Numbered from the stretch's first letter, positions 16,325 through 25,454 are shown. The stretch: DNA of 64,000 nucleotides from Palsa-504 sp963818225 (GCA_963818225.1 CAWFRO010000006.1:992001-1056000), one strand, 5' to 3'. Notes: generated by a model not told the origin, from the letters alone. A program made the numbers and translations.

Positions 16325-16726
16325 ATGCTGCCCTCCCCCGAAGATCATGTGGCGATCAGCGATCTGCTCGCCCGCTACTGCCTGACCCTCGACACCGACG
16401 ACGTCGAGGGCTGGGTGTCGCTGTTCACGCCCGAAGCCAGCTATGAGGTGTACGGGAGGGTGTTCAGCGGGCACGAAGGCCTGCGCGCGATGATGGGCGC
16501 CGCGCCCGGCGGACTGCACCTCGGCGGGCAGGCCGTCATCGAGATACTGTCCGGCGACCGCGCCCGGACCAGGCGCAACCTGCTGTTCGTCGACCGCGCC
16601 GACGGGGCCTCGCGGAACGCGGTGTACACCGACGAGCTGGTGCGCACGCCGGACGGCTGGCGCATCGCCACCTGCAGGTGCCAGTTCATCACCGCAGGCG
16701 GGCTCGCCGACCGGCCGCCCCGTTAG
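16325..16726 (+). CDS. SnoaL-like (NTF2-fold) protein
   Basis: The 133-aa NTF2-like domain is of the SnoaL_4 type. EDHVAISDLLARYCLTLDTD at the N-terminus, WVSLFTPEASYEVYGR and a terminal WRIATCRCQF are characteristic. Members are small hydrolases, isomerases or dehydratases acting in a cone-shaped pocket; many have no known substrate. AGGAG lies 6 nt before the ATG. Tight spacing to the YbdK-type ligase gene suggests a joint role. Confidence 0.75.
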   Translation: MLPSPEDHVAISDLLARYCLTLDTDDVEGWVSLFTPEASYEVYGRVFSGHEGLRAMMGAAPGGLHLGGQAVIEILSGDRARTRRNLLFVDRADGASRNAVYTDELVRTPDGWRIATCRCQFITAGGLADRPPR

Positions 16727-16759
16727 GAGCAACCGGCCGGCCGAGCTTCGGGATGGACC

Positions 16760-17581
16760 TCAGCGGCCCTTCCAGTTCGGGGCGCGCTTCTCGGCGAAGG
16801 CCTTCGGGCCCTCGAGGCGGTCTTCGCTCTCGTCGACCTTCTTGTACCAGGGGCCGTTGACCTCGCGCAGGTGCTCCAGCAGGGTCACGCCCTCCGGCGG
16901 AGTGGGCGGGTTCATGTGCAGGTGCACGCCATTCTTCAGCGCCTGCACGGCCAGCGGGGCGCACAGCTTGAGGATCTCCGCGCGCTTCTCGGCCTCGGCC
17001 ATCATCGCGTCACGGTCCGGCACGATCCACTGCACGAACCCGATACGGTAGGCCTCCTCGGCGGAGAGGTGCGCGCCGGACAGGATGATCCACAGCGCGT
17101 CGCCGAGCGGGACGAAACCCAGTTCCAGGGTGTCCATCATGTTGATCGGGGTCAGGCTGCGCAGCGGCTCCGGCATCCCGAACGTGGACTTGGCGGTGGC
17201 GATCCGGAAGTCGCAGCGGGCCGACAGCTGCATCCCGCCGGCCAGCGCGAACCCGTCGACGGCGGCAATGATGGGCTTAAGGGTATGCGTCGGCCGGTCC
17301 AGGCCGCTCTTCCTGCTCGCGGGCCGGCTCCCGACGCCGGTGCTCTGGTCCCGTTCGGTCATCTCCTTAAGGTCGGCGCCGGCGCAGAACGCCCGGCCGC
17401 CCGCCCCGGTCAGCACGGCCACCAGGACGTCGTCGTCGTGGTCGACTTCCTCGAAGGCGTCGTAGAGGCCGTTGTTGACCCCGGTGCTGAGAGCGTTCAT
17501 CCGCGATTCGTTGTTGATCGTGATCCACGCGATCCGGTTCGACTTCTCGTAGCTGACGAGCTCGAACGTCTTGACGGCCAT
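16760..17581 (-). CDS. Enoyl-CoA hydratase/crotonase family, paralogue copy 2
   Basis: The 273-aa crotonase is closely related to copies 1 and 3. Signature segments are GAGGRAFCAGADLKEM, DGFALAGGMQLSARCDFRI and FGMPEPLRSL. The middle loop after TERDQS (about residues 80-100) is the only region that varies strongly among the three. Its last 128 bases are identical to those of copy 3. ATG 17581 follows GAGAGG. The upstream leader repeats the ATGCTTCGA block seen before the other copies. A shared ancestral substrate with divergence in the loop is inferred. Confidence 0.85.
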   Translation of the reverse strand: MAVKTFELVSYEKSNRIAWITINNESRMNALSTGVNNGLYDAFEEVDHDDDVLVAVLTGAGGRAFCAGADLKEMTERDQSTGVGSRPASRKSGLDRPTHTLKPIIAAVDGFALAGGMQLSARCDFRIATAKSTFGMPEPLRSLTPINMMDTLELGFVPLGDALWIILSGAHLSAEEAYRIGFVQWIVPDRDAMMAEAEKRAEILKLCAPLAVQALKNGVHLHMNPPTPPEGVTLLEHLREVNGPWYKKVDESEDRLEGPKAFAEKRAPNWKGR

Positions 17582-17628
17582 GACGAAACCTCTCAATGTC
17601 TCGAAGCATGCACTCGCTGAGCACACTA
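17582..17628 (-). promoter_or_regulatory. Conserved leader and -10 region of hydratase copy 2
   Basis: A TAGTGT -10-like box (17623-17628, minus strand) is followed by GCTCAGCGAG, then GCATGCTTCGAGACATTGAG and AGG before the ATG. It matches copy 3 almost base for base, and copy 1 in part. Confidence 0.55.
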
Positions 17629-17693
17629 TCGCGCTTAGCGTGGCCTGCCCAGAGCATCAGGGCGCCTAATCCCGGCCGGATACCGTCGGGGAT

Positions 17694-18835
17694 GTGGAAG
17701 AGACGCAGCAGCGCGCCCGGAGAATGGCCGCCCTCAACGCCTGCGACCGCGTGCTTTCAGGCGGCAGAGTACTGTCCATGCGCGAGCACCTGGCCGCGCT
17801 GGCCGGGCTCGGCTACGACCTGGACGCGCCGCCGGACGTCTACGGCGACGGCGTGGTCCGGGAACTTGAGGAGCGAGTCGGCGGATTGCTCGGCAAGCCG
17901 GCGGCCGCCTTCTTTCCCACCGGGACGATGGCGCAGCAGGTCTGCCTTCGCTGCTGGGCGGCCCGCACCCGGAACCCGGTGGTAGCGCTGCACCCGCTCG
18001 CCCATCCGGAGCAGCACGAAGAGTCAGCGTTGCGGGCCGTCACCGGATTGCGTACCGTCCACCTGACGACGGCACCCCGGCCGCCGTCCGCGGCCGAGGT
18101 GCGCGACATGGCCGAGCCGTTCGGCACCTTGATGCTGGAGCTGCCGCTGCGTGACGCCGGCTTCGTGCTGCCCTCCTGGGACGAGCTGACCGGCACAGTG
18201 GGCGCGGCCCGGGAGCGCGGCGCCACCGTGCACTTCGACGGAGCGCGCCTGTGGGAGTGCCCGACGCACTTCGGCCGGCCCTCGAGCAGATCGCCGCGCT
18301 CGCGGACAGCGTGTACGTGTCGTTTTACAAGTCCCTGGGCGGCCTGTCCGGCGCCGCGGTCGCCGGGCCGGACGGCCTCGTGTCCGAGGCGAAGCTCTGG
18401 CGGCACCGTTACGGCGGCCAGATCTACCAGCAGTTCCCGGCGGTCCTCGCGGCGCTGGCGGGCCTGGATCGCGAGCTGCCCCGGCTGCCTTCCTACGTCA
18501 CCCACGCCGCCGCCGTGGCCAGCGCGCTGCGCACGGCGCTCACCGGGGCGGTGCCGTGGTTCCGTATCCATCCCGCGGTCCCGCACACCCATCAGTTCAC
18601 CGTTTTCCTGCCGTTGCGCGCCGGGGTGCTGAACGACGCCATTATCCGGCAGGCGGAGGAAACCCGCGTCAGCGTCTTCCGCGGCTGGGCGGACACGGAT
18701 CTGCCGGACGTCGCGAAGACCGAAGTGACGGTGTCAGCGGCGGCGCTGGACTGGACGACGGCCGACGTCGTGGCGGCGGCCCGCACGTTCGTCTCCTACC
18801 TCGGGACGGCCAGCCACGGCAGCCGCGCCGGCTAG
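17694..18835 (+). pseudogene. Threonine aldolase-like PLP enzyme (beta-eliminating lyase family), frameshifted
   Basis: The first frame has a fold-type I PLP enzyme start: YGDGVVRELEERVGGLLGK, FFPTGTMAQQVCLR and the Asp-containing HFDGARLWE. The second frame holds the PLP-lysine SFYKSLGGLSGA and the C-terminal domain ending ARTFVSYLG. Joined, they make a complete protein of about 380 residues resembling low-specificity threonine aldolases. The frame changes around 18275-18285 (GGCCGGCCC), where one base seems missing. Codon use is normal on both sides. GTG 17694 lies 7 nt after TACCGT (17681-17686), again a leaderless-looking start. The last 4 bases overlap the convergent SDR gene. Confidence 0.75.
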
Positions 18836-19557
18836 GTTCCGGCCAGGAGGAAGCCGCCGTCGACGGTGAGCACGGTCCCGGTGACAAAGCGGTTCTCCAT
18901 CAGGTACAGGTGCGTCGCGGCGATCTGGTCCGCTTCGCCGACCGCCTTGGTCAGGGTCCGTCCCGCCAGGGTCGCGAACAGCGCTTCACGCTGCGGCTCC
19001 GGGATCCGGTCCCACATCGGCGTGCGTATCACCCCGGGCCGTACCGCGTTGACCCGGATCGGGGCCAGCTCCACGGCCAGCCCTCTGGTCAGGCCCTCGA
19101 TGGCGCCCGCGCCACTGGCCGCGAGCGCGGCGCCGGGCGCCGGGCGGACGCCGATCGTCCCGGACGTCAGCACGATCGAGCCGCCTGGCCTGAAATAGGG
19201 AGCCGCGTGCTTGACCGCGGCGATTGCTCCCCAGAAGGGGACCTCGAACTGCTGCCGGGCCGCATCGAGCGACAGATCCCTCAGCAGCCGCTGGTGCGGC
19301 CCGGCCGAGGCGGTGTACACCAAGTGGTCCAGCTCGCCGACCCCGGCGAACAGCGCGGCGACGTCCGCCTCGCTGCGGGTATCGACCACGGCTCCATGGC
19401 AGCTGCCAGGCAGCCCGGCGAGCGCGCCGTTCAGCCTCGCCTGGTCGCCCGATGCGATGGTGACGGCCGCACCCGCCGCGGCGGCGGCGCGGGCCGTCGC
19501 CAGTCCCATCCCGGAACTGCCGCCGATGATGACGATGCGCTGGTCAGTGAGAGTCAC
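18832..19557 (-). CDS. Short-chain dehydrogenase/reductase fold protein lacking the Tyr-Lys pair
   Basis: The 241-aa SDR fold protein has the nucleotide loop GGSSGMGLATA (residues 12-22), a Rossmann core, and the C-terminal VNAVRPGVIRTPMW and VTGTVLTVDGGFLL. Where classical SDRs have Tyr-x-x-x-Lys this protein reads GAALAASGAGAIEGL, so both catalytic residues are absent. I recall a known subgroup with the same loss (PRK07041-like), so it may be a binding protein or use a different mechanism. The GTG start follows GGAGGA. It is divergent from an LLM flavoenzyme gene, with an operator-like repeat between. Confidence 0.78.
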   Translation of the reverse strand: MTLTDQRIVIIGGSSGMGLATARAAAAAGAAVTIASGDQARLNGALAGLPGSCHGAVVDTRSEADVAALFAGVGELDHLVYTASAGPHQRLLRDLSLDAARQQFEVPFWGAIAAVKHAAPYFRPGGSIVLTSGTIGVRPAPGAALAASGAGAIEGLTRGLAVELAPIRVNAVRPGVIRTPMWDRIPEPQREALFATLAGRTLTKAVGEADQIAATHLYLMENRFVTGTVLTVDGGFLLAGT

Positions 19558-19590
19558 GATTTGTCCTCCGGAGTCAGACGCCGCTAACGG

Positions 19591-19611
19591 TGATGACGCA
19601 TTGAGTCATCA
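19591..19611. promoter_or_regulatory. Inverted repeat in SDR/LLM divergent promoter
   Basis: Seven-base perfect arms TGATGAC and GTCATCA are separated by GCATTGA. The repeat lies 34 nt before the SDR start and 58 nt before the LLM start. Position and symmetry suggest an operator controlling both genes. Confidence 0.45.
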
Positions 19612-19669
19612 ATATCGCCGTCAGGACGCTTAACTATGCGAAGGATCCGAATCACTGCGGAGGTGGCGC

Positions 19670-20578
19670 ATGCGCCTGGGCGTGCAGGTCAGCACGGGCG
19701 GGCTCAGCGTCGAGGCGATCGTCGGGCAGGTGCGCGAGGCAGCTGAGGCGGGGCTCGACAGCGCCTACTTCAACCAGGTCCTGTCCTGGGACGCGATCGG
19801 CCTGGCCATGCTCAGCGCCTCGCAGGTGCCGGGGATCGAGGTGGGGACGGCGGTGACGCCGACCTACCCGCGGCATCCGCTCGCGCTGGCGAGCCAGGCG
19901 CTCACCGCCCAGGCCGCGAGCGGCAACCGGTTCACCCTCGGTATCGGCCCGAGCCACCGCCCGATCATCGAAGCGCAATTCGGCTATTCCTACGACCGTC
20001 CCGCCCGGCACGTGCGCGAGTACCTGGCGGCCCTGATGCCGTTGCTGCGAGGGGAGCAGGTCGACTACCACGGCGAGGTCATCACCGCGGCCGGGCAGGT
20101 GGTGGTGCCCGGCGCCAGGCCGCCGTCGGTGCTGCTGGCCGCGCTGGGGCCGGTGATGCTGAAGATCGCGGGCGAGCTCGCCGACGGCACGGTAACGGTG
20201 TGGACCGGGCCGCAGGCGATCGCCGATCACATCGCGCCCGCCATCACCCGTGCGGCGGCCAGTGCCGGGCGTCCCGCCCCGCGCATCGTCGCGGACGTCA
20301 TCGTGGTCCTCACCGCCGACGCCGCGGGGGCCCGGGAGCGGATCGCGGCCACGGCCGGCGGCGCCGGGCAGTTCGCCAGTTACCGCTCGCTCCTGGACCG
20401 CCAGGGAATGTCCGGGATCCACCAGACGGCCATCACGGGAGACGAGCGCGTGATCGAGCGGGCCGTGCGAGCCTACGCCGAGGCCGGCGCGACCGAGCTG
20501 GTGGCCAGCCTGCACGGCAGCGAGCAGGAGAAGGCGCGCACGCTGGGGCTGCTGTCCGCGCTGCGCGGCCGCGCCTGA
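19670..20578 (+). CDS. LLM-class (F420-dependent type) oxidoreductase
   Basis: The 302-aa protein has the luciferase-like TIM-barrel fold. MRLGVQVSTGGLSVEAIVGQ begins it, VGTAVTPTYPRHPLALASQA is the typical strand-3 region, and FTLGIGPSHRPIIEAQFG is the cofactor-site loop. The family in actinobacteria mostly uses F420, sometimes FMN. The reaction is an unassigned hydride transfer. A GGAGG ribosome binding site precedes ATG 19670. The divergent SDR gene shares the promoter region. A hairpin follows the stop. Confidence 0.8.
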   Translation: MRLGVQVSTGGLSVEAIVGQVREAAEAGLDSAYFNQVLSWDAIGLAMLSASQVPGIEVGTAVTPTYPRHPLALASQALTAQAASGNRFTLGIGPSHRPIIEAQFGYSYDRPARHVREYLAALMPLLRGEQVDYHGEVITAAGQVVVPGARPPSVLLAALGPVMLKIAGELADGTVTVWTGPQAIADHIAPAITRAAASAGRPAPRIVADVIVVLTADAAGARERIAATAGGAGQFASYRSLLDRQGMSGIHQTAITGDERVIERAVRAYAEAGATELVASLHGSEQEKARTLGLLSALRGRA

Positions 20579-20589
20579 CCAGGGCCGCC

Positions 20590-20606
20590 GCGGGGCGGAA
20601 CCCCGC
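20590..20606 (+). terminator. Short stem-loop after the LLM gene
   Basis: GCGGGG-CGGAA-CCCCGC starts 12 nt past the stop. The six-pair stem is short but strong, so it is a plausible weak terminator between the LLM gene and the OYE gene. Confidence 0.35.
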
Positions 20607-20647
20607 AGGGCGGAATAGCCCCCCGGCGGCGGCTGTTCGCTCTGGTC

Positions 20648-21796
20648 GTGACCGACCTGACCGCAGCCGGCCCGGCCCCGATGTGGACGCTGCTGGATGA
20701 CGCCGACCCCTCGCCCCTGCTTGAGCCAGCCGACGTAGCGGGCCTGCACCTGCGCAACCGGCTGGTCATGGCCCCGATGACCCGGCAGTTCTCCCCCGGC
20801 GGGATTCCGGGCGAGGACGTCGTGGCCTACTACCGCCGGCGCGCGTCGTCGCTCGGCCTGCTCATCACCGAGGGCACGTACGTCGACCACCCCTCGGCGG
20901 GCAGCAGCGACCGCGTCCCGCGCTTCTTCGGGGCCGAAGCCCTCGCCGCCTGGCGCAAGGTCGCCGGCGCGGTCCACGCCGAAGGCGCCGCCATCTTTCC
21001 CCAGCTGTGGCATCTCGGCGCCCAGCGGAAGGCCGGCGCGCCGCCGTTCCCCGACGCCGCGGTGGTCAGCCCCTCGGGCCTGAACGCCGCCGGCCAGGCT
21101 GTCGGTGAGCCGGCTAGCGCGCGGACGCTCGCCGAGATCGCCGCGTCCTTCGCACGGGCCGCCGCCGACGCCCGGGCCGCCGGCTTCGACGGCGTCGAGC
21201 TGCACGGCGCGCACGGCTACCTGCTCGACCAGTTCCACTGGCCTGCCACCAACCGCCGTACCGATGCGTACGGCGGCGGCGTCGCCGGCCGGGTCCGGTT
21301 CAGCGCCGAAGTCGCCGCGGCGGTCCGGGCCGCCGTCGGCCCGGATTTCCCGGTCGCGTTCCGCTTCTCGCAGTGGAAGGTCGGGCAGTATGACGCCCAG
21401 ATCGCACAGACCCCCGATGAGCTGGCCGCCTTCCTGACCCCGCTGGCGGACGCCGGGATCTCGCTGTTCCACGTCTCGACCCGCCGGTACTGGCGGCCGG
21501 CCTTCGAGGGCTCGGACCGTACCCTGGCCGGCTGGACCAGGCACCTCAGCGGGCGTCCCGTCATCGCCATCGGGTCGGTCGGCGTCGCCACGCAGTTCCA
21601 GGCCGGCCCGGACGAGGACGCCGAGCCCACACTGACCCTCGCGCCGCTGGTCGACCTGTTCCGCCGCGGGGAGTTCGACCTGGTCGCCCTGGGCCGCGCC
21701 GTCCTGGCCGATCCGGAGTGGGCCAGCAAGCTGACCGGCGCCCGGCTGGCCGAGATCCGCCCCTACGACAAGTCCGCCGGCTCCATCCTGTTCTGA
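20648..21796 (+). CDS. Old Yellow Enzyme-family NADH:flavin oxidoreductase
   Basis: The 382-aa FMN TIM barrel has NRLVMAPMTRQFSPGG (residues 37-52), LITEGTYVDHPS, the substrate-binding His pair in GVELHGAHGYLLDQFHWPAT (about residues 187-206), TNRRTDAYGG and the phosphate-binding GRAVLADPEWASKL. OYEs reduce activated alkenes of enones or nitro-olefins with NAD(P)H. GTG 20648 is used. It stands 69 nt after the LLM gene and 33 nt before the RpiB-like gene, so the three may be co-transcribed in part. Confidence 0.85.
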   Translation: MTDLTAAGPAPMWTLLDDADPSPLLEPADVAGLHLRNRLVMAPMTRQFSPGGIPGEDVVAYYRRRASSLGLLITEGTYVDHPSAGSSDRVPRFFGAEALAAWRKVAGAVHAEGAAIFPQLWHLGAQRKAGAPPFPDAAVVSPSGLNAAGQAVGEPASARTLAEIAASFARAAADARAAGFDGVELHGAHGYLLDQFHWPATNRRTDAYGGGVAGRVRFSAEVAAAVRAAVGPDFPVAFRFSQWKVGQYDAQIAQTPDELAAFLTPLADAGISLFHVSTRRYWRPAFEGSDRTLAGWTRHLSGRPVIAIGSVGVATQFQAGPDEDAEPTLTLAPLVDLFRRGEFDLVALGRAVLADPEWASKLTGARLAEIRPYDKSAGSILF

Positions 21797-21829
21797 CCAG
21801 CGCGGTGCGGACCGGGATAAGTTCACCGT

Positions 21830-22240
21830 ATGCGGATCGCGTTCGGGGCTGACGACGAGAACGAGTGCACGCGGGCGGTGACGGACTACCTGCGCCAGGC
21901 CGGCGACCTGCGGGTGCTCAGCAGCGGCAGCTGGCCTGAGTTCGCCCGGGCCGTCGGGGCCGCGGTCGCCTCCGGCGAGGCCGACTTCGGCGTGGTCATG
22001 TGCTGGACCGGCACCGGGACGTCGATCGCGGCGAACAAGGTGCCCGGGGTCCGGGCCGCACTGGCCTGGGAGCCCTGGATCGCGAGGAACGCCCGGCTGT
22101 GGAACGACGCGAACGTGCTGGCGCTCAGCCTCAAGCGGCTGGCACCCGATGTCGCCGTCGAGTGCACCCGGGCGTTCCTCGAAGTCGAAGCCGAAGACCC
22201 GTCGGAGTCGGCCAGCATCAACCTGATCAGGAACCTGTGA
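21830..22240 (+). CDS. RpiB/LacA/LacB-family sugar-phosphate isomerase
   Basis: The 136-aa protein has the family core CWTGTGTSIAANKVPGVRAA (residues 61-80, phosphate and active-site Cys region) and ARLWNDANVLAL. Family members interconvert aldose and ketose phosphates such as ribose-5-P and ribulose-5-P. It is somewhat shorter than housekeeping RpiB (about 150 residues) and begins MRIAFGADDENE. A variant substrate is therefore possible. It ends 12 nt from the convergent LLM gene. Confidence 0.8.
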   Translation: MRIAFGADDENECTRAVTDYLRQAGDLRVLSSGSWPEFARAVGAAVASGEADFGVVMCWTGTGTSIAANKVPGVRAALAWEPWIARNARLWNDANVLALSLKRLAPDVAVECTRAFLEVEAEDPSESASINLIRNL

Positions 22241-22252
22241 GCCAAGCCGCTC

Positions 22253-23311
22253 TCACCGGGCCGCGACCGGCTCCTCGGCCAGCGCGATCTCGGCCATCAG
22301 CTCGACGGCGGCGGGCTGCTGCGTCCCGATGTGCAGCCCGGTGACCATGTCGCAGTCGGCCCAGGCCTGGTAGCGCTCGCGGATCCGCTGCGGCGTCCCG
22401 ATCAGCGCGGCGTTGTCGACGAACTCGTCGGGCACCGCGTCGGCGGCCTCGTCCTTGCGCCCGGCGCGGAACAGTTCCTCGATCCGGGCCGCGGCGTCCG
22501 CGTAGCCCAGCTGCTCCATGGCCTGCTTGTGGAAGTTGACAGACGGATGGCCCATCCCGCCGACGTACAAGGCGATGCGCGGCTTCTGGGCGGCCAGCGC
22601 CGACTTCACGTCATCGGTGACGGTGACACCGACGCCCGGCTCGAAGGAGAACGTGTCCCAGGACTTGCCGTTACCCGCGCGGGCAAAGCCTTCTTCGATG
22701 GCGCGCCGGAACCGCGGCGCCTCGGAGGGAATGAACCGCAGCGGCAGCACGCCGTCGCACAGCTCGCCGCACAGCCGGAGCATGGAGTCTCCCCCGCTGC
22801 CCAGGAAGATCGGGATGGGCGCGTCCGGGTGCACGATCGAGAACAGCGGCTTCCCGAGACCGGTCGCGCCCTCGCCGGTGTAGGGCAGGGAGATCTCCCG
22901 GCCTTCGTGCGAGACCGGGCCCTCGCGGCGGAAGATCTTTTGCATGATCTCGACGTAGTCGCGCACGCGGTAGTACGGCTTGCCCCACGGCTGGCCGTAC
23001 CAGCCCTCCACGATCTGCGGGCCGGAGACGCCCAGGCCGACGATCATCCGGCCGCCGCCGGCCAGGCCGTCAATCGTCATGGCCTGCATCGCGCACATGG
23101 CCGGTGTCCGTCCCGCGAGCTGAGCAATCCCGGTGCCAAGCTTTATCCGCGAGGTCTGCGCCGCGATCCAGGCCAGCGGGGTCATCGCGTCCGATCCGTA
23201 CGCTTCCGCCGTCCAGACTGAGTCGTAGCCCAGCTTCTCCGCGTGCTTCACCAGTTCGATCGGGAAACTCACCTTCGCGCCTGAGTAGCCAAGCGACAGA
23301 CCGAGCTTCAT
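22253..23311 (-). CDS. LLM-class F420-dependent-type oxidoreductase
   Basis: The 352-aa luciferase-like monooxygenase-fold protein starts MKLGLSLGYSGAKVSFPIEL. It has YDSVWTAEAYGSDAMTPLAW, IKLGTGIAQLAGRTP and GGRMIVGLGVSGPQIVEGWY, the typical F420-site pattern of mycobacterial-type enzymes. It ends with an ADCDMVTGLHIGTQQP region. The substrate is unknown. ATG 23311 follows AAAGGAC; the open frame extends upstream without an RBS. It is a single gene. Confidence 0.85.
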   Translation of the reverse strand: MKLGLSLGYSGAKVSFPIELVKHAEKLGYDSVWTAEAYGSDAMTPLAWIAAQTSRIKLGTGIAQLAGRTPAMCAMQAMTIDGLAGGGRMIVGLGVSGPQIVEGWYGQPWGKPYYRVRDYVEIMQKIFRREGPVSHEGREISLPYTGEGATGLGKPLFSIVHPDAPIPIFLGSGGDSMLRLCGELCDGVLPLRFIPSEAPRFRRAIEEGFARAGNGKSWDTFSFEPGVGVTVTDDVKSALAAQKPRIALYVGGMGHPSVNFHKQAMEQLGYADAAARIEELFRAGRKDEAADAVPDEFVDNAALIGTPQRIRERYQAWADCDMVTGLHIGTQQPAAVELMAEIALAEEPVAAR

Positions 23312-23499
23312 GCATACGTCCTTTCCCGCTTTCGGCTTGGCCGTCATCCTGCCTAGCGGGCTGCTGGCTGGACCGGAGCCGAGACATCGCCTACTAAGCT
23401 GCCATCTCCAGGCACATGCTGGCAATGGGCCGGAGGACCGAGCGCACCGCCAGGCCCGATACCTCGGGGCGATGGCCGGCCGCCGGCCAAGCGCGAGGA

Positions 23500-23869
23500 C
23501 TACGCCAGGGACCGGGTCAGCGAGTCAAGAAAGTGATGGCCCGCGTCGAAGTAGGCCGCCGTGGGCCGGACGTGCCCGCAGGGGACCATCTCGACCAACG
23601 GTGGACGCGGCGGACCAGCGGTCGATGTCCAGTCTCATCCGCAGGTGCGGGCGCAGTGGTCCCCGGGCCAGGCCGATCTGCATCCGGCAGGTGCCCGTCG
23701 TGCGATCGGGCTCCTCCGGCCCGCGCAGCTGGTTCTTGCCGACCTGGAATTGGCCGCCCCGTCCGGTGCGCTGCCAGCTGTCAAGCGCGGCCGCGAAGGT
23801 CTCGAACGGGACATCCACGATCCGCCAGAATGACAGCTGCCCTTGGGCCCGCGCCGTGTCTGCGCTCAT
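23500..23869 (-). pseudogene. Conserved-looking hypothetical protein, frameshifted
   Basis: From ATG 23869 (GAGG upstream) the first frame reads LSFWRIVDVPFETFAAALDS and later LARGPLRPHLRMRLDIDRWS. After a one-base excess near 23593-23600 the protein continues VEMVPCGHVRPTAAYFDAG and ends FLDSLTRSLA. The joined product is about 122 residues. I recognise this pattern from uncharacterised actinobacterial proteins but know no function. No membrane segment or metal motif is seen. Codon use fits the genome on both sides of the break. Confidence 0.55.
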
Positions 23870-24041
23870 GCTGCCTCACCGCCTCACTGCTCACGATCGA
23901 GTCTCGCGGTAAGGCCCCTGGCCCGTCATCGGAAGATTTCCCTATCTTTCCTGCTGAGAGGGCCTTAGCCGGCTGGCCCGCACCCTTAGCCGCGGAGAGG
24001 CGGCTAAGGGTGCGGCGGCTCGCCCGGGCGGCACCCGGCGG

Positions 24042-24329
24042 TCATGGAGGCTGTCCGTTCGCGACCGCGAGCAGCACGTCGGCATGACAGGCCTCGCTGG
24101 GCGCGCACCAGCAGGCGAGGTCACGGCCGGCGAGCTCCGTGCGGGCTGCGGCGATGAGTTCGGGGTGCTGGCCGAGGTACTCCCGGTACAGGCGGATCGC
24201 CTCGTCCCGGCCGTAATCAGCGACCGGGTAGGGGTTGCCCCACTTCGAGGGGCGGGCGACGGTGACCGCGCCGGGTGGCTTGCGCCAGCCCTTGGCCCGG
24301 CGGAGCTGGATGCGGCGGGAAGCGGTCAT
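24042..24329 (-). CDS. DUF4326 protein
   Basis: The 95-aa protein matches DUF4326: IQLRRAKGWRKPPGAVTVAR, RPSKWGNPYP, then ELAGRDLACWCAP and CHADVLL. The conserved Cys/His residues (CWC, CH) near the C-terminus suggest a metal or catalytic role. Members are found in phages and bacteria, sometimes near DNA-modifying enzymes; the function is unproven. AGGA precedes ATG 24329. It is divergent from the DNA ligase gene, which may be coincidental. Confidence 0.8.
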   Translation of the reverse strand: MTASRRIQLRRAKGWRKPPGAVTVARPSKWGNPYPVADYGRDEAIRLYREYLGQHPELIAAARTELAGRDLACWCAPSEACHADVLLAVANGQPP

Positions 24330-24497
24330 GTACGTCCTGGTCCGGGGTGCGCCCTCGGCTGCTCCATGACCACATCTTCCCGACTCATGGCCCAGGGCGC
24401 CATCGGCCACCTGGTCCCTCGGCCGGGACATCGGCGCTGGCCAGAGGACTAATGCCGCGTCTTCTGGGGTATCTGATACTCCAGGGGATGATGGGGC

Positions 24498-25454
24498 ATG
24501 GGGGGAATGCCTCGGCTGATCAAGCCGATGCTGGCCAGCCTGAGACCGGGCCTGCCGCGGGATGACGACCGGTACGGCTGGGAATTCAAGTGGGATGGCG
24601 TGCGCGCCGTCGCGTACGCGAGCGGCGGCCGGCTGCGGCTCCTGTCCCGGAACGGCAACGACATGACGGCCAGCTATCCCGAGCTGGGGGTGCTCGCCGA
24701 GCAGGTGGGCATCCCGGTGATCCTGGACGGGGAGATCATCGCGATCCGCGGCGGCCGCCCCGACTTCGGCCTCCTGCAGTCCCGCATGCACGTCCGCCGG
24801 CCGCCCGGCCAGCTGGTCCGCGACGCCCCGGTCCACCTGTACCTGTTCGACGTGCTGCACGCCGACGGCGAGATGCTGCTGGCGATGCCGTACACCGCGC
24901 GCCGCGATCGGCTCGAGGGTCTCGGCCTGGACGCCGGCCCGGTCCGTACCCCGCCGTGGTATCGCGGCGAGGCCGCCGACGTGCTGGCCGCCAGCGTGGC
25001 GAACGACTTGGAGGGCGTGGTCGGCAAGCCGCTGGCCTCGGCCTATCATCCCGGCCAGCGCCGGGACTGGATCAAGGTCAAGAACATCCGGCACGCCGAG
25101 GTCATCATCGGCGGCTGGAAACCGGGCCGGGGCCGCCGGGCCGGCACCATCGGCTCGCTCCTGCTCGGCGTGCCGGACGGCGGCCAGCTGCGTTACGCGG
25201 GACACGTCGGTACCGGCTTCACCCAGGCGGTGCTCGCCGACCTGGCGCGGCGGCTGCGCGCACTGCACAGCGCCACCAGCCCGTTCACCAGCCCGGTGCC
25301 CGCCGAGCACGCACGCGCCGCGCAGTGGGTCCGGCCCCGGCTCGTGGGCGAAGTCGCCTTCACCGAATGGACCGCCGACCTGGTCCTGCGCCACCCGAGC
25401 TGGCGCGGCCTGCGCCCCGACAAGGATCCCGATGACGTATCCCCGGCCAGCTAA
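24498..25454 (+). CDS. ATP-dependent DNA ligase, LigD-ligase-domain-like
   Basis: The 318-aa protein combines adenylation and OB domains. Motif I is EFKWDGVRA (nucleophile lysine about residue 31), motif III ILDGEIIA, motif IV DLEGVVGK, and motif V RRDWIKVKN. It is the size of stand-alone LigC or the ligase domain of LigD, used in non-homologous end joining or short-patch repair in actinobacteria. No Ku or primase gene is adjacent. ATG 24498 is used; another ATG at 24507 would give MPRLIKPMLASL and is also possible. Confidence 0.85.
   Translation: MGGMPRLIKPMLASLRPGLPRDDDRYGWEFKWDGVRAVAYASGGRLRLLSRNGNDMTASYPELGVLAEQVGIPVILDGEIIAIRGGRPDFGLLQSRMHVRRPPGQLVRDAPVHLYLFDVLHADGEMLLAMPYTARRDRLEGLGLDAGPVRTPPWYRGEAADVLAASVANDLEGVVGKPLASAYHPGQRRDWIKVKNIRHAEVIIGGWKPGRGRRAGTIGSLLLGVPDGGQLRYAGHVGTGFTQAVLADLARRLRALHSATSPFTSPVPAEHARAAQWVRPRLVGEVAFTEWTADLVLRHPSWRGLRPDKDPDDVSPAS

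Noticed and set aside
19652..21826. Long minus-strand open frame opposite the LLM and OYE genes
   Set aside because: Antisense shadow of two well-recognised enzymes; no RBS or family similarity.
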